A stretch of 43,023 bases of DNA from Psychrobacter sp. UBA6766 (GTDB lineage Bacteria; Pseudomonadota; Gammaproteobacteria; Pseudomonadales; Moraxellaceae): contig NZ_DKGQ01000025.1 of NCBI RefSeq assembly GCF_002453355.1, positions 136,051 to 179,073 on the forward strand. Reading direction: 5' to 3'. The notes beneath the pieces are model-generated. The model did no database searches. It was not told where the DNA came from and worked only from the letters and a program-made list of their open reading frames with translations. Of the stretch, positions 23,929 through 32,495 are shown piece by piece (the stretch's first letter is position 1; every line of letters begins with the position of its first letter). The position numbers were made by a program, and so were the translations under genes.

Positions 23929-24173
23929 CTATTTTCGCTCATACCCTATGTATCTGAATTATATTAAGCTAATAATAGCCTTATTCTACCAGTCCTCAGC
24001 ACCAATATCATCTTTTGCGTGCAATTATCGCGCTTTTAGTCCTATTTTCTGTCCTTGTAGGCTTGTTTGTTAAATGATGAGCTTATCGAAGTCTTAGTTT
24101 TTCAAATTATTTGTTTTTAAGATGCTAACTCCATCGAAACTTATCAATTCTTCATATCAATAAAACAGTCAGT

Positions 24174-24205
24174 TAAGCCATCTGCATTGCTGTCAGTGGC
24201 TTTTT
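24174..24205 (+). terminator. Orphan intrinsic terminator
   Basis: Stem TAAGCCA / TGGCTT, extended by an inner CTG/CAG after a one-base bulge, followed by TTTTTA. It is oriented on the plus strand although no plus-strand gene lies upstream within 3 kb, so it may end a small non-coding transcript. Confidence 0.5.
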
Positions 24206-24291
24206 ATGTGCCTTTGTTTATATGATTTTTGATAAAAGAGTGTTGAGGTATAAAAATGTTAGCGCGAGATAGTTCTTAATTTCTTGTAATG

Positions 24292-24319
24292 TGACTTTTT
24301 GCAATCTGACTTTTTGCAA
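24292..24319. repeat. 15-bp-period tandem duplication
   Basis: TGACTTTTTGCAA occurs at 24292 and 24307, in the spacer upstream of the acyltransferase-like gene. Confidence 0.8.
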
Positions 24320-24406
24320 ATTGTGACAGCAAAAATGTCGATATTTGATAGGCTAAAAGGTAAAGAGCAGTGTGTTAAAGAAATTCTAAAAAATAGTGCG
24401 GTGATT

Positions 24407-25798
24407 ATGAATTTACAATATGCGTTACTTAATGATAATAGTTGGCAAGATTTGGCTCACTGGCAAACGCCAGACACGCCTTTTATGACATTTGAGTTTT
24501 GGCATGCACTTAGTGATACAGGCGCTATTGGCGAAAAAGCAGGCTGGTTGCCAATTTATATATTAATCCATCGTCCAAATGAAGTAGGAAGTGCTATTAA
24601 CGACACTAGTGCTGATGATGACGATACCGCGCAGCCAACGCTTTCTTCAGAACAAATAGGGCAGCCTGTTGCGGTCATGCCGGTTTTTATTAAAGGTCAC
24701 CATCGAGGGGAGTTTGTATTTGATCACACTTGGGCCCAAGCCTATGCGCAATATGGTCTCGATTATTATCCGCGTTTGGTGACTAGCGCACCTTATACAC
24801 CGGTTACTGGGCAACGCTTTTGGTTAGCAGAAGGTGAGGCGCTGAATACTGATATCTTAAAAGCAGCCATCGCAGGGGTCGATGATATTGCTCAGCAAGT
24901 CGAAGCGTCTAGCTGGCATGGGTTATTTGTCACCTCTGAGCTGGCTGCTATTGCTAATATGGCACTACCAAATGATATTGATATAGAAAGGGCACTCAAT
25001 AATCAAGCAAATGGCGCAGCGGTAGAGCCGATTGAATTACCAATACTTGAGCGGCAAGGCTGTCAGTTTTTATGGCAAAATAAACATTTAAACCAAGATA
25101 ATCAAATAAACCAAGATAATTCGCTAAGCCAAGACAGTCAGCCGTTCGTCAATTTTGAAGACTTTTTGACAACGCTAAGAGCCAAAAAACGCAAAACCAT
25201 TCGTGCTGAGAGGCGAAAAGTCGCTGAACAAGGTATCACCTGTCAGCGAAAATGCGGCGATGCTATTACTGAAGAAGATTGGAAAGCGTTTTATCATTGT
25301 TATGTGATGACCTACGCAGTACGAGGTCAGCAGCCTTATTTAACGCTAGATTTTTTCAAAAAACTGGCTGTTAGCCTGTCTGAGTATTTGATGTTGGCGC
25401 AAGCGCTTGATGTCAATGGAGAGATTATTGCCAGCAGTTTATTTTTCTACGATAATCCCGATAGCGAAAACGCCACGCTTTATGGCCGTTATTGGGGCGC
25501 GCTGGGTGAGTATGACAGTTTGCACTTCGAGCTGTGTTATTATCAAGGTATTGAGTTCGCTATCGAACAGGGTTTGTCGTATTTTGATCCAGGCACCCAA
25601 GGGGAGCACAAGCTTGTCCGTGGTTTTATTCCGACCAAAACTCACTCGTTGCACCGCATTTATGATACGCGCTTTATCCCAGCGATTAGCAATTTTTGCG
25701 TAAAAGACCGTATGAATATGGCGCAATATCGCAAGCAGGCGTTTGAGGCGTTACCTTTTAATATTGATAATATGCCAACGTTCAATAGTGCTAATTGA
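24407..25798 (+). CDS. COG3146-type N-acyltransferase-like protein (GNAT superfamily)
   Basis: Protein of 463 aa from the family once called 'peptidoglycan biosynthesis/recognition' (DUF482), with a GNAT/FemAB-like fold; substrate unknown. Visible: the N-terminal PFMTFEFWHALSDTGAIGEKAGWLP region (residues about 25-50), RAKKRKTIRAERRKV, and the C-terminal signature GLSYFDPGTQGEHKLVRGF followed by TKTHSLHRIYD. Around 220-245 there is an insertion of short Asn-Gln-Asp repeats (NQDN, NQDN, SQDS). I chose the ATG at 24407 because the family similarity starts just after it; its ribosome binding site is weak and an ATG at 24335 is possible. ubiC follows after 75 bp on the same strand. Confidence 0.82.
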   Translation: MNLQYALLNDNSWQDLAHWQTPDTPFMTFEFWHALSDTGAIGEKAGWLPIYILIHRPNEVGSAINDTSADDDDTAQPTLSSEQIGQPVAVMPVFIKGHHRGEFVFDHTWAQAYAQYGLDYYPRLVTSAPYTPVTGQRFWLAEGEALNTDILKAAIAGVDDIAQQVEASSWHGLFVTSELAAIANMALPNDIDIERALNNQANGAAVEPIELPILERQGCQFLWQNKHLNQDNQINQDNSLSQDSQPFVNFEDFLTTLRAKKRKTIRAERRKVAEQGITCQRKCGDAITEEDWKAFYHCYVMTYAVRGQQPYLTLDFFKKLAVSLSEYLMLAQALDVNGEIIASSLFFYDNPDSENATLYGRYWGALGEYDSLHFELCYYQGIEFAIEQGLSYFDPGTQGEHKLVRGFIPTKTHSLHRIYDTRFIPAISNFCVKDRMNMAQYRKQAFEALPFNIDNMPTFNSAN

Positions 25799-25873
25799 TA
25801 TTTTATTTATCATTTTTCTGTTGCTTCCTGCTTAGCCGTTTTCTATTTAACCACTTTCTATCAGCCATAAACT

Positions 25874-26374
25874 ATGACCAGTAATTCTTCTTGTTCTAAC
25901 CCATTATTTGCTCCCAGTGAGCTAGTTGATTTTCTCAATACCGAAGGTTCTCTTACGGCTATGCTAGAAGTAAAAGCTGGGCAGCCATTACGCGTTGAGC
26001 GTAGTTTTGAGGGTTATCAATTGTTGACCTTGGCGCAAAAAAAGCAACTGGGTGTGCAAGGTGCGGCGTTAAGCCGTCCGTTATTGGCTTGGGTTCGTGA
26101 GTCACAGTTGTATGGCAATGATGAACAGCCTTGGGTGCAAGCACAAAGTATTTTTCCTTTAATAAGCTTAAAGGGGTGCGCTCGCCGATTACAGCAGTTG
26201 AAAAGTACGCCAATTGGCTATGTGTTATTTAAGCGTAGTCGTACTTTGCCCAATCGACGTTCTATCGAAAAGACGGCAGACGGCTGGCAACGGCAGACGA
26301 TTTATAATTGGTATGGTCGTAAAATACTTATTAGTGAAACCTTTTTAGAAGCGTTTTTAACTAATGAGGGTTAA
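25874..26374 (+). CDS. ubiC: Chorismate lyase (UbiC)
   Basis: Removes pyruvate from chorismate to give 4-hydroxybenzoate, the first step of ubiquinone synthesis; cytosolic. The 166 aa are the expected length. Visible: the GSLTAMLE segment (about 26-33), ARxLLAWVRESQLYGNDEQPWVQAQSIFP, split here around 70-95, where the Arg of VRES matches the product-binding Arg of the family, PIGYVLFKR, and the C-terminal WYGRKILISETFLEAF with the conserved Glu. ubiA is not adjacent in the window. It probably shares a transcript with the acyltransferase-like gene 75 bp upstream. Confidence 0.9.
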   Translation: MTSNSSCSNPLFAPSELVDFLNTEGSLTAMLEVKAGQPLRVERSFEGYQLLTLAQKKQLGVQGAALSRPLLAWVRESQLYGNDEQPWVQAQSIFPLISLKGCARRLQQLKSTPIGYVLFKRSRTLPNRRSIEKTADGWQRQTIYNWYGRKILISETFLEAFLTNEG

Positions 26375-26683
26375 ACAATTACAATAAAAATTAATATATA
26401 AAATCAGTAAGTCGTTTATTTTATTGCGCATTTATTATCATGATAATCTCATTTAAAGCCTTCAGCTTACAGTGAGGTTTTTTTGCGCTCACAGGCCAAA
26501 GTTTCATGCTACACTTAATCCATAGCGATGATATCGATGCCTTTATATATCGAATTTATTGCCAAACCAGACAAGCTCTCAACAGGTCGATTGCCTTTGT
26601 TTGTCTACTTCAAGCTCCTTTTGCTACTCACTTCTTTTCAATGAAAGTCACCACTAACGACAGTCACTACTTAGGACCTCACT
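26375..26683. other. Intergenic region between ubiC and glyA
   Basis: About 310 bp holding a perfect 14-bp palindrome ATTATCATGATAAT (26434-26447) and a terminator-like hairpin (26456-26484). I looked for a glycine riboswitch before glyA and found none. Confidence 0.45.
26456..26484 (+). terminator. Probable intrinsic terminator after ubiC
   Basis: A short bulged stem (CCTtCA / TGAGG) followed by a run of seven T. It is weak in stem length but strong in its tail. Confidence 0.6.
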
Positions 26684-27940
26684 ATGTTTAAAGATATTTC
26701 TATCAAAGAATTTGATCCAGTACTTGCTGAAGCCATGGCTGCTGAAAGCGTTCGTCAAGAAAATCACATTGAGCTTATTGCATCAGAAAACTATTGCTCG
26801 CAAGCAGTGATGGAAGCACAAGGCACCGACCTGACCAATAAATACGCTGAAGGCTATCCTGGTAAGCGTTATTATGGTGGTTGTGAGCATGTCGATGTGG
26901 TTGAGCAATTGGCCATTGACCGTGCAAAAGAATTGTTTGGCGCTGAGTACGCCAACGTCCAACCGCACTCGGGTAGCCAAGCAAACTCGGCGGTATTTTT
27001 AGCACTACTTGAAGCGAACGATACGGTACTAGGCATGAGCCTAGACGCAGGTGGTCACTTGACTCACGGCGCGCATATTAACTTCTCAGGTTTGAACTAC
27101 AACGCCGTTCAGTACGGCTTGGCCGAAGAAACTGGCCTAATTGATTATGACGAAGTTGAGCGTTTGGCAAAAGAGCACAAACCCAAAATGATTATTGCTG
27201 GCTTCTCAGCGTATTCACAAGTGGTCGATTGGGCGCGTTTCCGTGAAATCGCCGACGAAGTAGGCGCTTACCTTTTAGTAGATATGGCTCACGTTGCAGG
27301 TTTGGTCGCTGGTGGTGTTTATCCAAACCCAGTACCATTCGCCGATGTGGTCACAACGACGACGCACAAAACCTTGCGTGGCCCACGTTCAGGAATGATT
27401 TTGGCGCGTGATGAGGCACTGGCGAAAAAGCTAAACTCTGCGGTATTCCCAGGCAACCAAGGCGGTCCTTTAATGCACGTTATCGCGGCGAAAGCGGTTT
27501 GCTTTAAAGAAGCGCTAGAAGATAACTTTAAGACTTATCAGCAACAAGTGGTTAAAAACGCTCAAGCGATGGCACAAGTTATCATCGACCGTGGCTATGA
27601 AATCATCTCTGGTGGCACCGAAAACCATCTCATGCTAATCAGCTTGGTTAAGCAAGAAATGACTGGTAAAGAAGCAGATAAATGGCTTGGTGATGCGTTC
27701 ATCACGGTCAACAAAAACGCCGTTCCAAACGATCCTAAATCTCCATTTGTGACCTCTGGAATTCGTATCGGAACTGCTGCACTGACTACTCGCGGTTTTG
27801 ACGAAGCAGATGTCAAAGACGTTGCTACTTGGATTTGTGACGTGTTAGACAGCCGCGGTGATGAAAAAGTCATCGCTGAGACTCGCGAAAAAGTAAAAGC
27901 GCTGTGTGCGAAAAAACCTGTCTACGCTAAAAACCAGTAA
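26684..27940 (+). CDS. glyA: Serine hydroxymethyltransferase
   Basis: PLP enzyme that interconverts serine and glycine while charging tetrahydrofolate with a one-carbon unit, feeding purine and thymidylate synthesis. The 418 aa match E. coli GlyA. Visible: IELIASENYCSQAVMEAQG (29-47), NKYAEGYPGKRYYGGCEHVD, DMAHVAGLVAGGVYPNPVPFADVV, and the PLP lysine Lys229 in TTTHKTLRGPRSG. The ATG follows AGGA. A bidirectional terminator separates it from gltS. It is probably monocistronic. Confidence 0.98.
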   Translation: MFKDISIKEFDPVLAEAMAAESVRQENHIELIASENYCSQAVMEAQGTDLTNKYAEGYPGKRYYGGCEHVDVVEQLAIDRAKELFGAEYANVQPHSGSQANSAVFLALLEANDTVLGMSLDAGGHLTHGAHINFSGLNYNAVQYGLAEETGLIDYDEVERLAKEHKPKMIIAGFSAYSQVVDWARFREIADEVGAYLLVDMAHVAGLVAGGVYPNPVPFADVVTTTTHKTLRGPRSGMILARDEALAKKLNSAVFPGNQGGPLMHVIAAKAVCFKEALEDNFKTYQQQVVKNAQAMAQVIIDRGYEIISGGTENHLMLISLVKQEMTGKEADKWLGDAFITVNKNAVPNDPKSPFVTSGIRIGTAALTTRGFDEADVKDVATWICDVLDSRGDEKVIAETREKVKALCAKKPVYAKNQ

Positions 27941-27970
27941 TTCTTAATTATTGAGTTTTCAGCTCTAAAT

Positions 27971-28005
27971 AAAAAACCGCTTAGCTAAATGGCTAGGCGG
28001 TTTTT
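27971..28005. terminator. Bidirectional intrinsic terminator between glyA and gltS
   Basis: AAAAAACCGCTTAGC paired with GCTAGGCGGTTTTT (one G-T pair), 6-nt loop. The A and T runs serve both converging genes. Confidence 0.94.
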
Positions 28006-28047
28006 AATTTATCATTTATCTTAATCTAACTGTGTTGCATCACTGGC

Positions 28048-29319
28048 TTAGAATGGCAACTTGGTAAATATCTGCAATACTGTTGCGTTAACGATATCGA
28101 CAAAGAAGGCACCAACCATCGGCACAATCAAAAACGCTTTCGGTGATGGCAAGTAGCGATCGGTCACTGCCTGCATATTGGCAATGGCCGTTGGGGTTGC
28201 TCCCATACCAAAACCAGAATGTCCAGCTGCCAACACTGCCGCATCATAATCTTTGCCCATGACTCTATAGGTGACGAAATAAGCATAACCAATCATGACG
28301 GCAGTTTGCACGAGTAAGATTATCAAGACTGGCCCTGCCAAATCCGTCAATTCCCACAGTTTCAATGACAATAGCGCCATGGCTAAAAACAGGCTTAACG
28401 ACGCATTACCAATCACATCAATCGCACGGTCAAACATATCAAAGTTAAAGACCATGGTCAGCGCATTACGAATAACTACGCCGCCTGCCAATGCCCAAAC
28501 GAAGGTAGGTAATTCAAATGCCGTGCCTTCTGCAACAATGGTCATCAAATCAGCAAACGCTAAAGCACCTGCAAACAATGCCAGACTTTCAATAGTAGAA
28601 GAAGCGGTAATCAAACGGATATTATCCGGCTTTTCAAACATCTCTTCATGTCTGTCATCACCGTCTTTGTCATGCTTGGTACTGTATAACGACTGCTGGC
28701 CAGCAAGCTTTTCAACATCACTTTGGTTTGGATTGATGGGCGCAGGCTTAATGCCCATTTTATTGATCAATCTGCGTGCAACAGGGCCACCAACCAGACC
28801 ACCTGCGACCAAACCATAAGTCGCAACGGCAATACCGAGGGTTGTGGCACCAACCACACCATACTGTTCTTCCAATACCACACCCCATGCCCCAGCAGTA
28901 CCATGCCCACCAGTTAAGGCAATAGAACCTGTCACCAAGCCAAGTAGTGGATCAAGCCCAAGCGCGCTTGCCATGGCGACCCCAACCACATCTTGCAAAA
29001 CAATAAAGACCGATACAACGATGGTAAAAATCAGTAACGGTGAACCGCCCGCCTTAAGGCGGCCAAAATCAGCACTCAGACCGATTGAGGCAAAGAACAT
29101 TAGCATGGTCGCTGTTTGTAATGCTTGATTGAAGTTAAAGGTATAACCCCAAACCAAATTAAGCGCATACACAATGGCGGCGGCAACCAGACCACCTGCC
29201 ACAGGTTCTGGAATATTAAAGTCCTCTAAAAACTTTATCTTCTTGACCAAGAAGCGCCCAAGTAACAGCACTAATGTTGCGAATATTAGCGTGTAATATC
29301 CATTTAATGTGACTTCCAT
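28048..29319 (-). CDS. gltS: Sodium/glutamate symporter (GltS)
   Basis: Inner-membrane secondary transporter that takes up glutamate with Na+. The 423 aa carry about ten hydrophobic segments in two inverted halves. Visible: LARFLVKKIKFLEDFNIPEPVAGG-type N-terminus (about 20-44), SIALTGGHGTAGAWG (about 130-144) and the matching second-half loop GHSGFGMGATPTAIANMQAV (about 362-381), the two re-entrant ion/substrate loops of the family. A charged cytoplasmic loop (about 185-230) lies in the middle. The ATG has AAGGA seven bases upstream. It converges with glyA. Confidence 0.96.
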   Translation of the reverse strand: MEVTLNGYYTLIFATLVLLLGRFLVKKIKFLEDFNIPEPVAGGLVAAAIVYALNLVWGYTFNFNQALQTATMLMFFASIGLSADFGRLKAGGSPLLIFTIVVSVFIVLQDVVGVAMASALGLDPLLGLVTGSIALTGGHGTAGAWGVVLEEQYGVVGATTLGIAVATYGLVAGGLVGGPVARRLINKMGIKPAPINPNQSDVEKLAGQQSLYSTKHDKDGDDRHEEMFEKPDNIRLITASSTIESLALFAGALAFADLMTIVAEGTAFELPTFVWALAGGVVIRNALTMVFNFDMFDRAIDVIGNASLSLFLAMALLSLKLWELTDLAGPVLIILLVQTAVMIGYAYFVTYRVMGKDYDAAVLAAGHSGFGMGATPTAIANMQAVTDRYLPSPKAFLIVPMVGAFFVDIVNATVLQIFTKLPF

Positions 29320-29454
29320 GAGTTCATCCTTTCTATAAATATAAATTTACCTGAATTCGGTATAAAGCTGTTTTTATCTCGAATTTAGGTTCTGGTCGTC
29401 TTGCTATTTTTACTGTTAAATCGTACCTATTAAATTGCTGCTATTAAAAAGCAT

Positions 29455-29760
29455 CTATTCAAAAGCAGGGTCTGAGTCACCTACAATCCATAATCGCAGT
29501 TCGCCAAAATCTTCACAGGCGTCTTTAATGATAGGCTTAAAGACATTAAAGTCCTCAGTGTTGATTTTTTCTACCTTATTTAAGTAAAGGGTAAAGTCTG
29601 TGATATCGATATTGGTCAAACCGTCCCAAGCGCTGTCCCAATTATGGTTGAGGTTACGTAGATAGCCATCAGTTGAATGGAGGGCACGCCTTAACATTCT
29701 TGGGTGGCAAGGGACAAAATCTACGCTGGGCTTAAAATTGCCGCAGTTATAACGCGTCAT
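29455..29760 (-). CDS. Small protein of unknown function
   Basis: 101 aa, and I do not recognise it. Visible: two N-terminal Cys (6 and 18), several Trp, an acidic composition and a C-terminus ending GDSDPAFE; there is no signal peptide or membrane segment. It looks like a soluble cytosolic protein. The ATG lacks a clear ribosome binding site, and stops (TAA, TGA) immediately precede it in frame. It lies between gltS and proA on the same strand with about 135 and 235 bp of spacing. Its sensible composition, with Trp- and Asp-rich segments, makes it more credible than a chance ORF. Confidence 0.6.
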   Translation of the reverse strand: MTRYNCGNFKPSVDFVPCHPRMLRRALHSTDGYLRNLNHNWDSAWDGLTNIDITDFTLYLNKVEKINTEDFNVFKPIIKDACEDFGELRLWIVGDSDPAFE

Positions 29761-29917
29761 TCATTAGGAGCGACTTCAGCTGTGCGCCATTGATTGTTAT
29801 TAGCATTTCAATAATTAATCCTTTTACTTTGCTCGGTGCAACCTCTTGTAGCGGGACCGTTATTAAGCAAAATAATTTTTATTTGGCCTATATAAGACCT
29901 CTGTTTATAATAAAAAA

Positions 29918-29941
29918 AACGTCAGCAATTAAGCTGACGTT
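29918..29941 (-). terminator. Intrinsic terminator after proA
   Basis: A perfect 9-bp stem (AACGTCAGC / GCTGACGTT) with a 6-nt loop. On the minus strand it is followed by a run of T, about 55 nt after the proA stop. Confidence 0.95.
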
Positions 29942-29995
29942 CTGTAACAATTATACTGCACACAGTATTACAAATTGTATTGAAGACGTAATAAG

Positions 29996-31297
29996 TTACA
30001 TTCGTGTTTCACCTTGACCATAAACAATCCACTTTTGTGAAGTTAAGCCTTCCAGTCCAACGGGACCACGTGCATGAATCTTGTCCGTTGAGATACCGAT
30101 TTCTGCACCTAATCCATACTCAAACCCATCGGCAAAACGGCTAGAAGCATTAATCATCACGCTTGCTGAATCGACTTCGCGGATAAAGCGTTGCGACTTG
30201 GTATAATTGTCGGTAATGATAACGTCAGTATGATGGCTGCCGTGAGTATTGATATGCTCAATCGCCTCGTCAATGCCCGATACGACTTTAACCGCTAAAA
30301 TAGGAGCAAGATATTCGGTATCCCAATCTTCGCTAGTCGCTGCGGATAGATGACCCTTAAGAGCCGTGTTATCATTTAAGACAGCCTGTGATTTCTCATC
30401 GAGGCGCAGTTGCATGGCGTCATCTGCTGTTACAATGGCTTCAGCAATTTTTGGTAATAGTTCATTGGCGACTGCCTCATCCACCAGCAGCGTCTCCATA
30501 GTATTACAGGTGCCGTAGCGATGGGTTTTGGCATTGACGCTGACTTTAATCGCTGTTTCTGCATCGGCGTCGCTATCGATAAAGGTATGACAGTTACCAT
30601 CTAAATGTTTAATCACAGGGACGCGGGCATCGCGGCTGATACGTTCAATCAAACCTTTTCCGCCGCGTGGCACGATAACATCGACATAGTCTGTCATGGT
30701 GATGAGCTCGCCAACCGCCGCGCGATCCGTCGTTTGCAATACTTGAACGCTGTGCTCGGAAAGGCCAGCTTTTTTGAGACCTTGTAGAATGCATTTAGCA
30801 ATCGCTTGATTAGACTCAAATGCTTCAGAGCCACCGCGCAAGATAATTGCGTTTCCTGATTTTAGCGCGAGCGATGCTGCCTCCAGAGTAACGTTTGGAC
30901 GCGACTCATAAATCATCCCGACCACGCCGAGTGGCACGCGCATCTTACCCAGATGAATGCCCGATGGCTGATACGTCATGTCTGTGACTTCGCCGATAGG
31001 GTCAGGAAGAGCGGCGACGTCTTTTAATCCCTGTAACATGCCATCGAAGCGTGCATCATTTAGTTCTAAGCGGTCTAATAATGCCGCGTCTAAATCGTTG
31101 TTTTGACCATTATCCATATCGATTTTATTGGCTGCTAAGATGTCTGCCTTGGCGCTTTTTAACACATTATAAATCGCCATGAGCGCTGAATTTTTATCAC
31201 CTGTACTGGCGGCAGCAAGCGCTCGCGACGCTGCTCGTGCTTGTTTTCCGACCGTTTGCATATAAGCGGTAACATCTGTGGTATTCGATTGACTCAT
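29996..31297 (-). CDS. proA: Gamma-glutamyl phosphate reductase
   Basis: Reduces gamma-glutamyl phosphate with NADPH to glutamate-5-semialdehyde, the second step of proline synthesis; cytosolic. The 433 aa are slightly longer than the usual 415-420. Visible: aldehyde-dehydrogenase-type motifs: GVVGMIYESRPNVTLEAASL (about 123-142), ILRGGSEAF, VPRGGKGLIE and the catalytic Cys in HRYGTCNTMETLLV, then RFADGFEYGLGAEIGIST near the C-terminus. The ATG has AAGGA upstream. proB is not adjacent, so the pathway genes are dispersed. Confidence 0.97.
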   Translation of the reverse strand: MSQSNTTDVTAYMQTVGKQARAASRALAAASTGDKNSALMAIYNVLKSAKADILAANKIDMDNGQNNDLDAALLDRLELNDARFDGMLQGLKDVAALPDPIGEVTDMTYQPSGIHLGKMRVPLGVVGMIYESRPNVTLEAASLALKSGNAIILRGGSEAFESNQAIAKCILQGLKKAGLSEHSVQVLQTTDRAAVGELITMTDYVDVIVPRGGKGLIERISRDARVPVIKHLDGNCHTFIDSDADAETAIKVSVNAKTHRYGTCNTMETLLVDEAVANELLPKIAEAIVTADDAMQLRLDEKSQAVLNDNTALKGHLSAATSEDWDTEYLAPILAVKVVSGIDEAIEHINTHGSHHTDVIITDNYTKSQRFIREVDSASVMINASSRFADGFEYGLGAEIGISTDKIHARGPVGLEGLTSQKWIVYGQGETRM

Positions 31298-31698
31298 AAA
31301 TTAACGTCCTTATATCTTCAAGAATTACAAAAATATGTTATTTAACGCCCTGGTGGCGTTCTGCTATTTAACATAGAGGAGATGGGGACGATAGTAAAGT
31401 CGATTTTGTGAACACAGACCATTTATCAAGCACTGCAGAGTTTTTTAACTTTATTTCAATATTTTTAAATTCTAATGTTTTTAATAAGTCATCAACCGTT
31501 AGAAAACAGTTTGCGGTTACGTATTTTTAACAGAACTGCGCTGTAACTGCTAAGGTAGTCACCATAAATCGTGAGTATAGTGAGTGCTAAGACAGTCAAT
31601 CAATAAGCTATCAGTGACATGCATAGCAATTGATTGATGTAATAAAGTGATAAATGTTAGAAAGATTAATAGATTAAAGACTCATGATGGAGAATAAA
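31298..31698. other. Intergenic region between proA and the small lipoprotein gene
   Basis: About 400 bp between divergent genes. No ORF, RNA gene or repeat is supported. Promoters for both genes are expected here. Confidence 0.4.
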
Positions 31699-32094
31699 AT
31701 GGCTATTAAAAATAAAGCATATAAAAACTGGTTGACGGTAGGCTTGGTGGCAGCGGCATTAAGTGTTAGCGCGTGTGGTAAAAAAGACGAGCCTCCAATG
31801 GACGTTGAGCCAGCAGCTGATGCGCAAACAGCGGTAGAAAATGATGCTACTGGCGTTGCTACTGCGAACAGCACGGATGGTGTTGCCACTGCGGACAGCA
31901 CTGATGATGTTGGCGCTGCAAGCGCGAACGAACCTATCACTGGTAACGTCACTAACGATACTAATGCCAATACCAATGCTACTACTAATGACGGTATGGC
32001 TGTTGGTGAAAATGATGATGTTGGGGTAGCAACTGCTGATGATGCCGAGGTTCTTGATGGTACTGAAAGCGAAGAGCATATTTCGACGTACTAA
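31699..32094 (+). CDS. Small low-complexity lipoprotein
   Basis: 131 aa. The signal peptide ends in a lipobox (LSVSAC, Cys25), so the mature protein is a lipid-anchored envelope protein. After CGKKDEPPM the rest is very rich in Ala, Asp, Asn, Thr and Val, with loosely repeated phrases such as DATGVATANST, DGVATADST and DVGVATADD, and no Trp or other structured core. It is probably disordered; function unknown. I chose ATG 31699 because GGAG lies six bases upstream; the ATG pair at 31684 overlaps no ribosome binding site. A terminator lies downstream. Confidence 0.8.
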   Translation: MAIKNKAYKNWLTVGLVAAALSVSACGKKDEPPMDVEPAADAQTAVENDATGVATANSTDGVATADSTDDVGAASANEPITGNVTNDTNANTNATTNDGMAVGENDDVGVATADDAEVLDGTESEEHISTY

Positions 32095-32187
32095 TTTTCA
32101 TTTGCTAGCTTTACATTGCTGATTTTACACAGTTAGTTTTGACTGACTAATTTAGCAGATAAAACAGCGCTGACGGCGTTAAGATGA

Positions 32188-32232
32188 TAAAATGAGGTCC
32201 ATAACTGATTGTGCGTTATGGGCCTTATTTTA
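32188..32232 (+). terminator. Long imperfect terminator after the small lipoprotein gene
   Basis: TAAAATGAGGTCCATAAC pairs with GTTATGGGCCTTATTTTA with two mismatches or wobbles, 9-nt loop, T-rich tail. The right arm abuts the repeat element. Confidence 0.8.
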
Positions 32233-32377
32233 TAGTCGATATAATTTAAAAAGAATATAGTGCGGCTGAGATAAGTTTTGCGAAGCGCTCTGAAGTGCGA
32301 AGCATTCAGCAGGCGGAGAGAATTTATCCTAGTGGCGCGCCATTTCGAGTGATTTTTTTTATATTGAACTGACTATA
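32230..32377. repeat. Candidate MITE-like intergenic element
   Basis: 148 bp beginning TTATAGTCGAT and ending TATATTGAACTGACTATA, so the outermost TATAGTC/GACTATA forms a 7-bp inverted terminal repeat. The interior is GC-richer than its surroundings, has two copies of TGCGAAGC, and an imperfect inner symmetry (GAGATAAG against TTTATCCT). It has no ORF. Both ends reappear at 23869-23928. Confidence 0.6.
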
Positions 32378-32398
32378 TTGTTCAATCCTAACAAGTAA

Positions 32399-32421
32399 AA
32401 AAAGGCAGGGTTTGCCTTTTT
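32399..32421 (+). terminator. Intrinsic terminator upstream of the ABC ATPase gene
   Basis: Stem AAAAAGGCA / TGCCTTTTT with a 5-nt loop. It ends 75 bp before the ATPase start, so it should insulate the transporter from upstream transcription. Confidence 0.85.
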
Positions 32422-32495
32422 ATTGCATTTTAGGCGACAATGGCGCACTTTTTTATTCATGTTTTCACTCATATTTATTGGAAGTCTGCTAAACC

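Larger units (their letters stand above)
23506..24406. other. 900-bp intergenic region with a repeat remnant and an orphan terminator
   Basis: Separates two divergent genes. It holds the short repeat element at 23869-23928, a terminator-like hairpin at 24174-24205 and a 15-bp tandem duplication at 24292-24319. No tRNA-like fold and no ORF with a ribosome binding site was found. Confidence 0.5.
32095..32495. other. Intergenic region with two terminators and a MITE-like element
   Basis: About 400 bp between the small lipoprotein and the ABC ATPase gene. It holds the hairpins at 32188-32232 and 32399-32421 and the repeat element between them. The ABC transporter promoter must lie either inside or after the repeat. 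Confidence 0.5.

Noticed and set aside
26434..26447. Palindrome ATTATCATGATAAT as an iron-regulator (Fur) box
   Set aside because: It is too short for a full Fur site, and the adjacent genes (ubiC, glyA) give no iron context; listed only as a palindrome.
26490..26683. Glycine riboswitch upstream of glyA
   Set aside because: I could not find the conserved paired core of that riboswitch; the leader is short and featureless.
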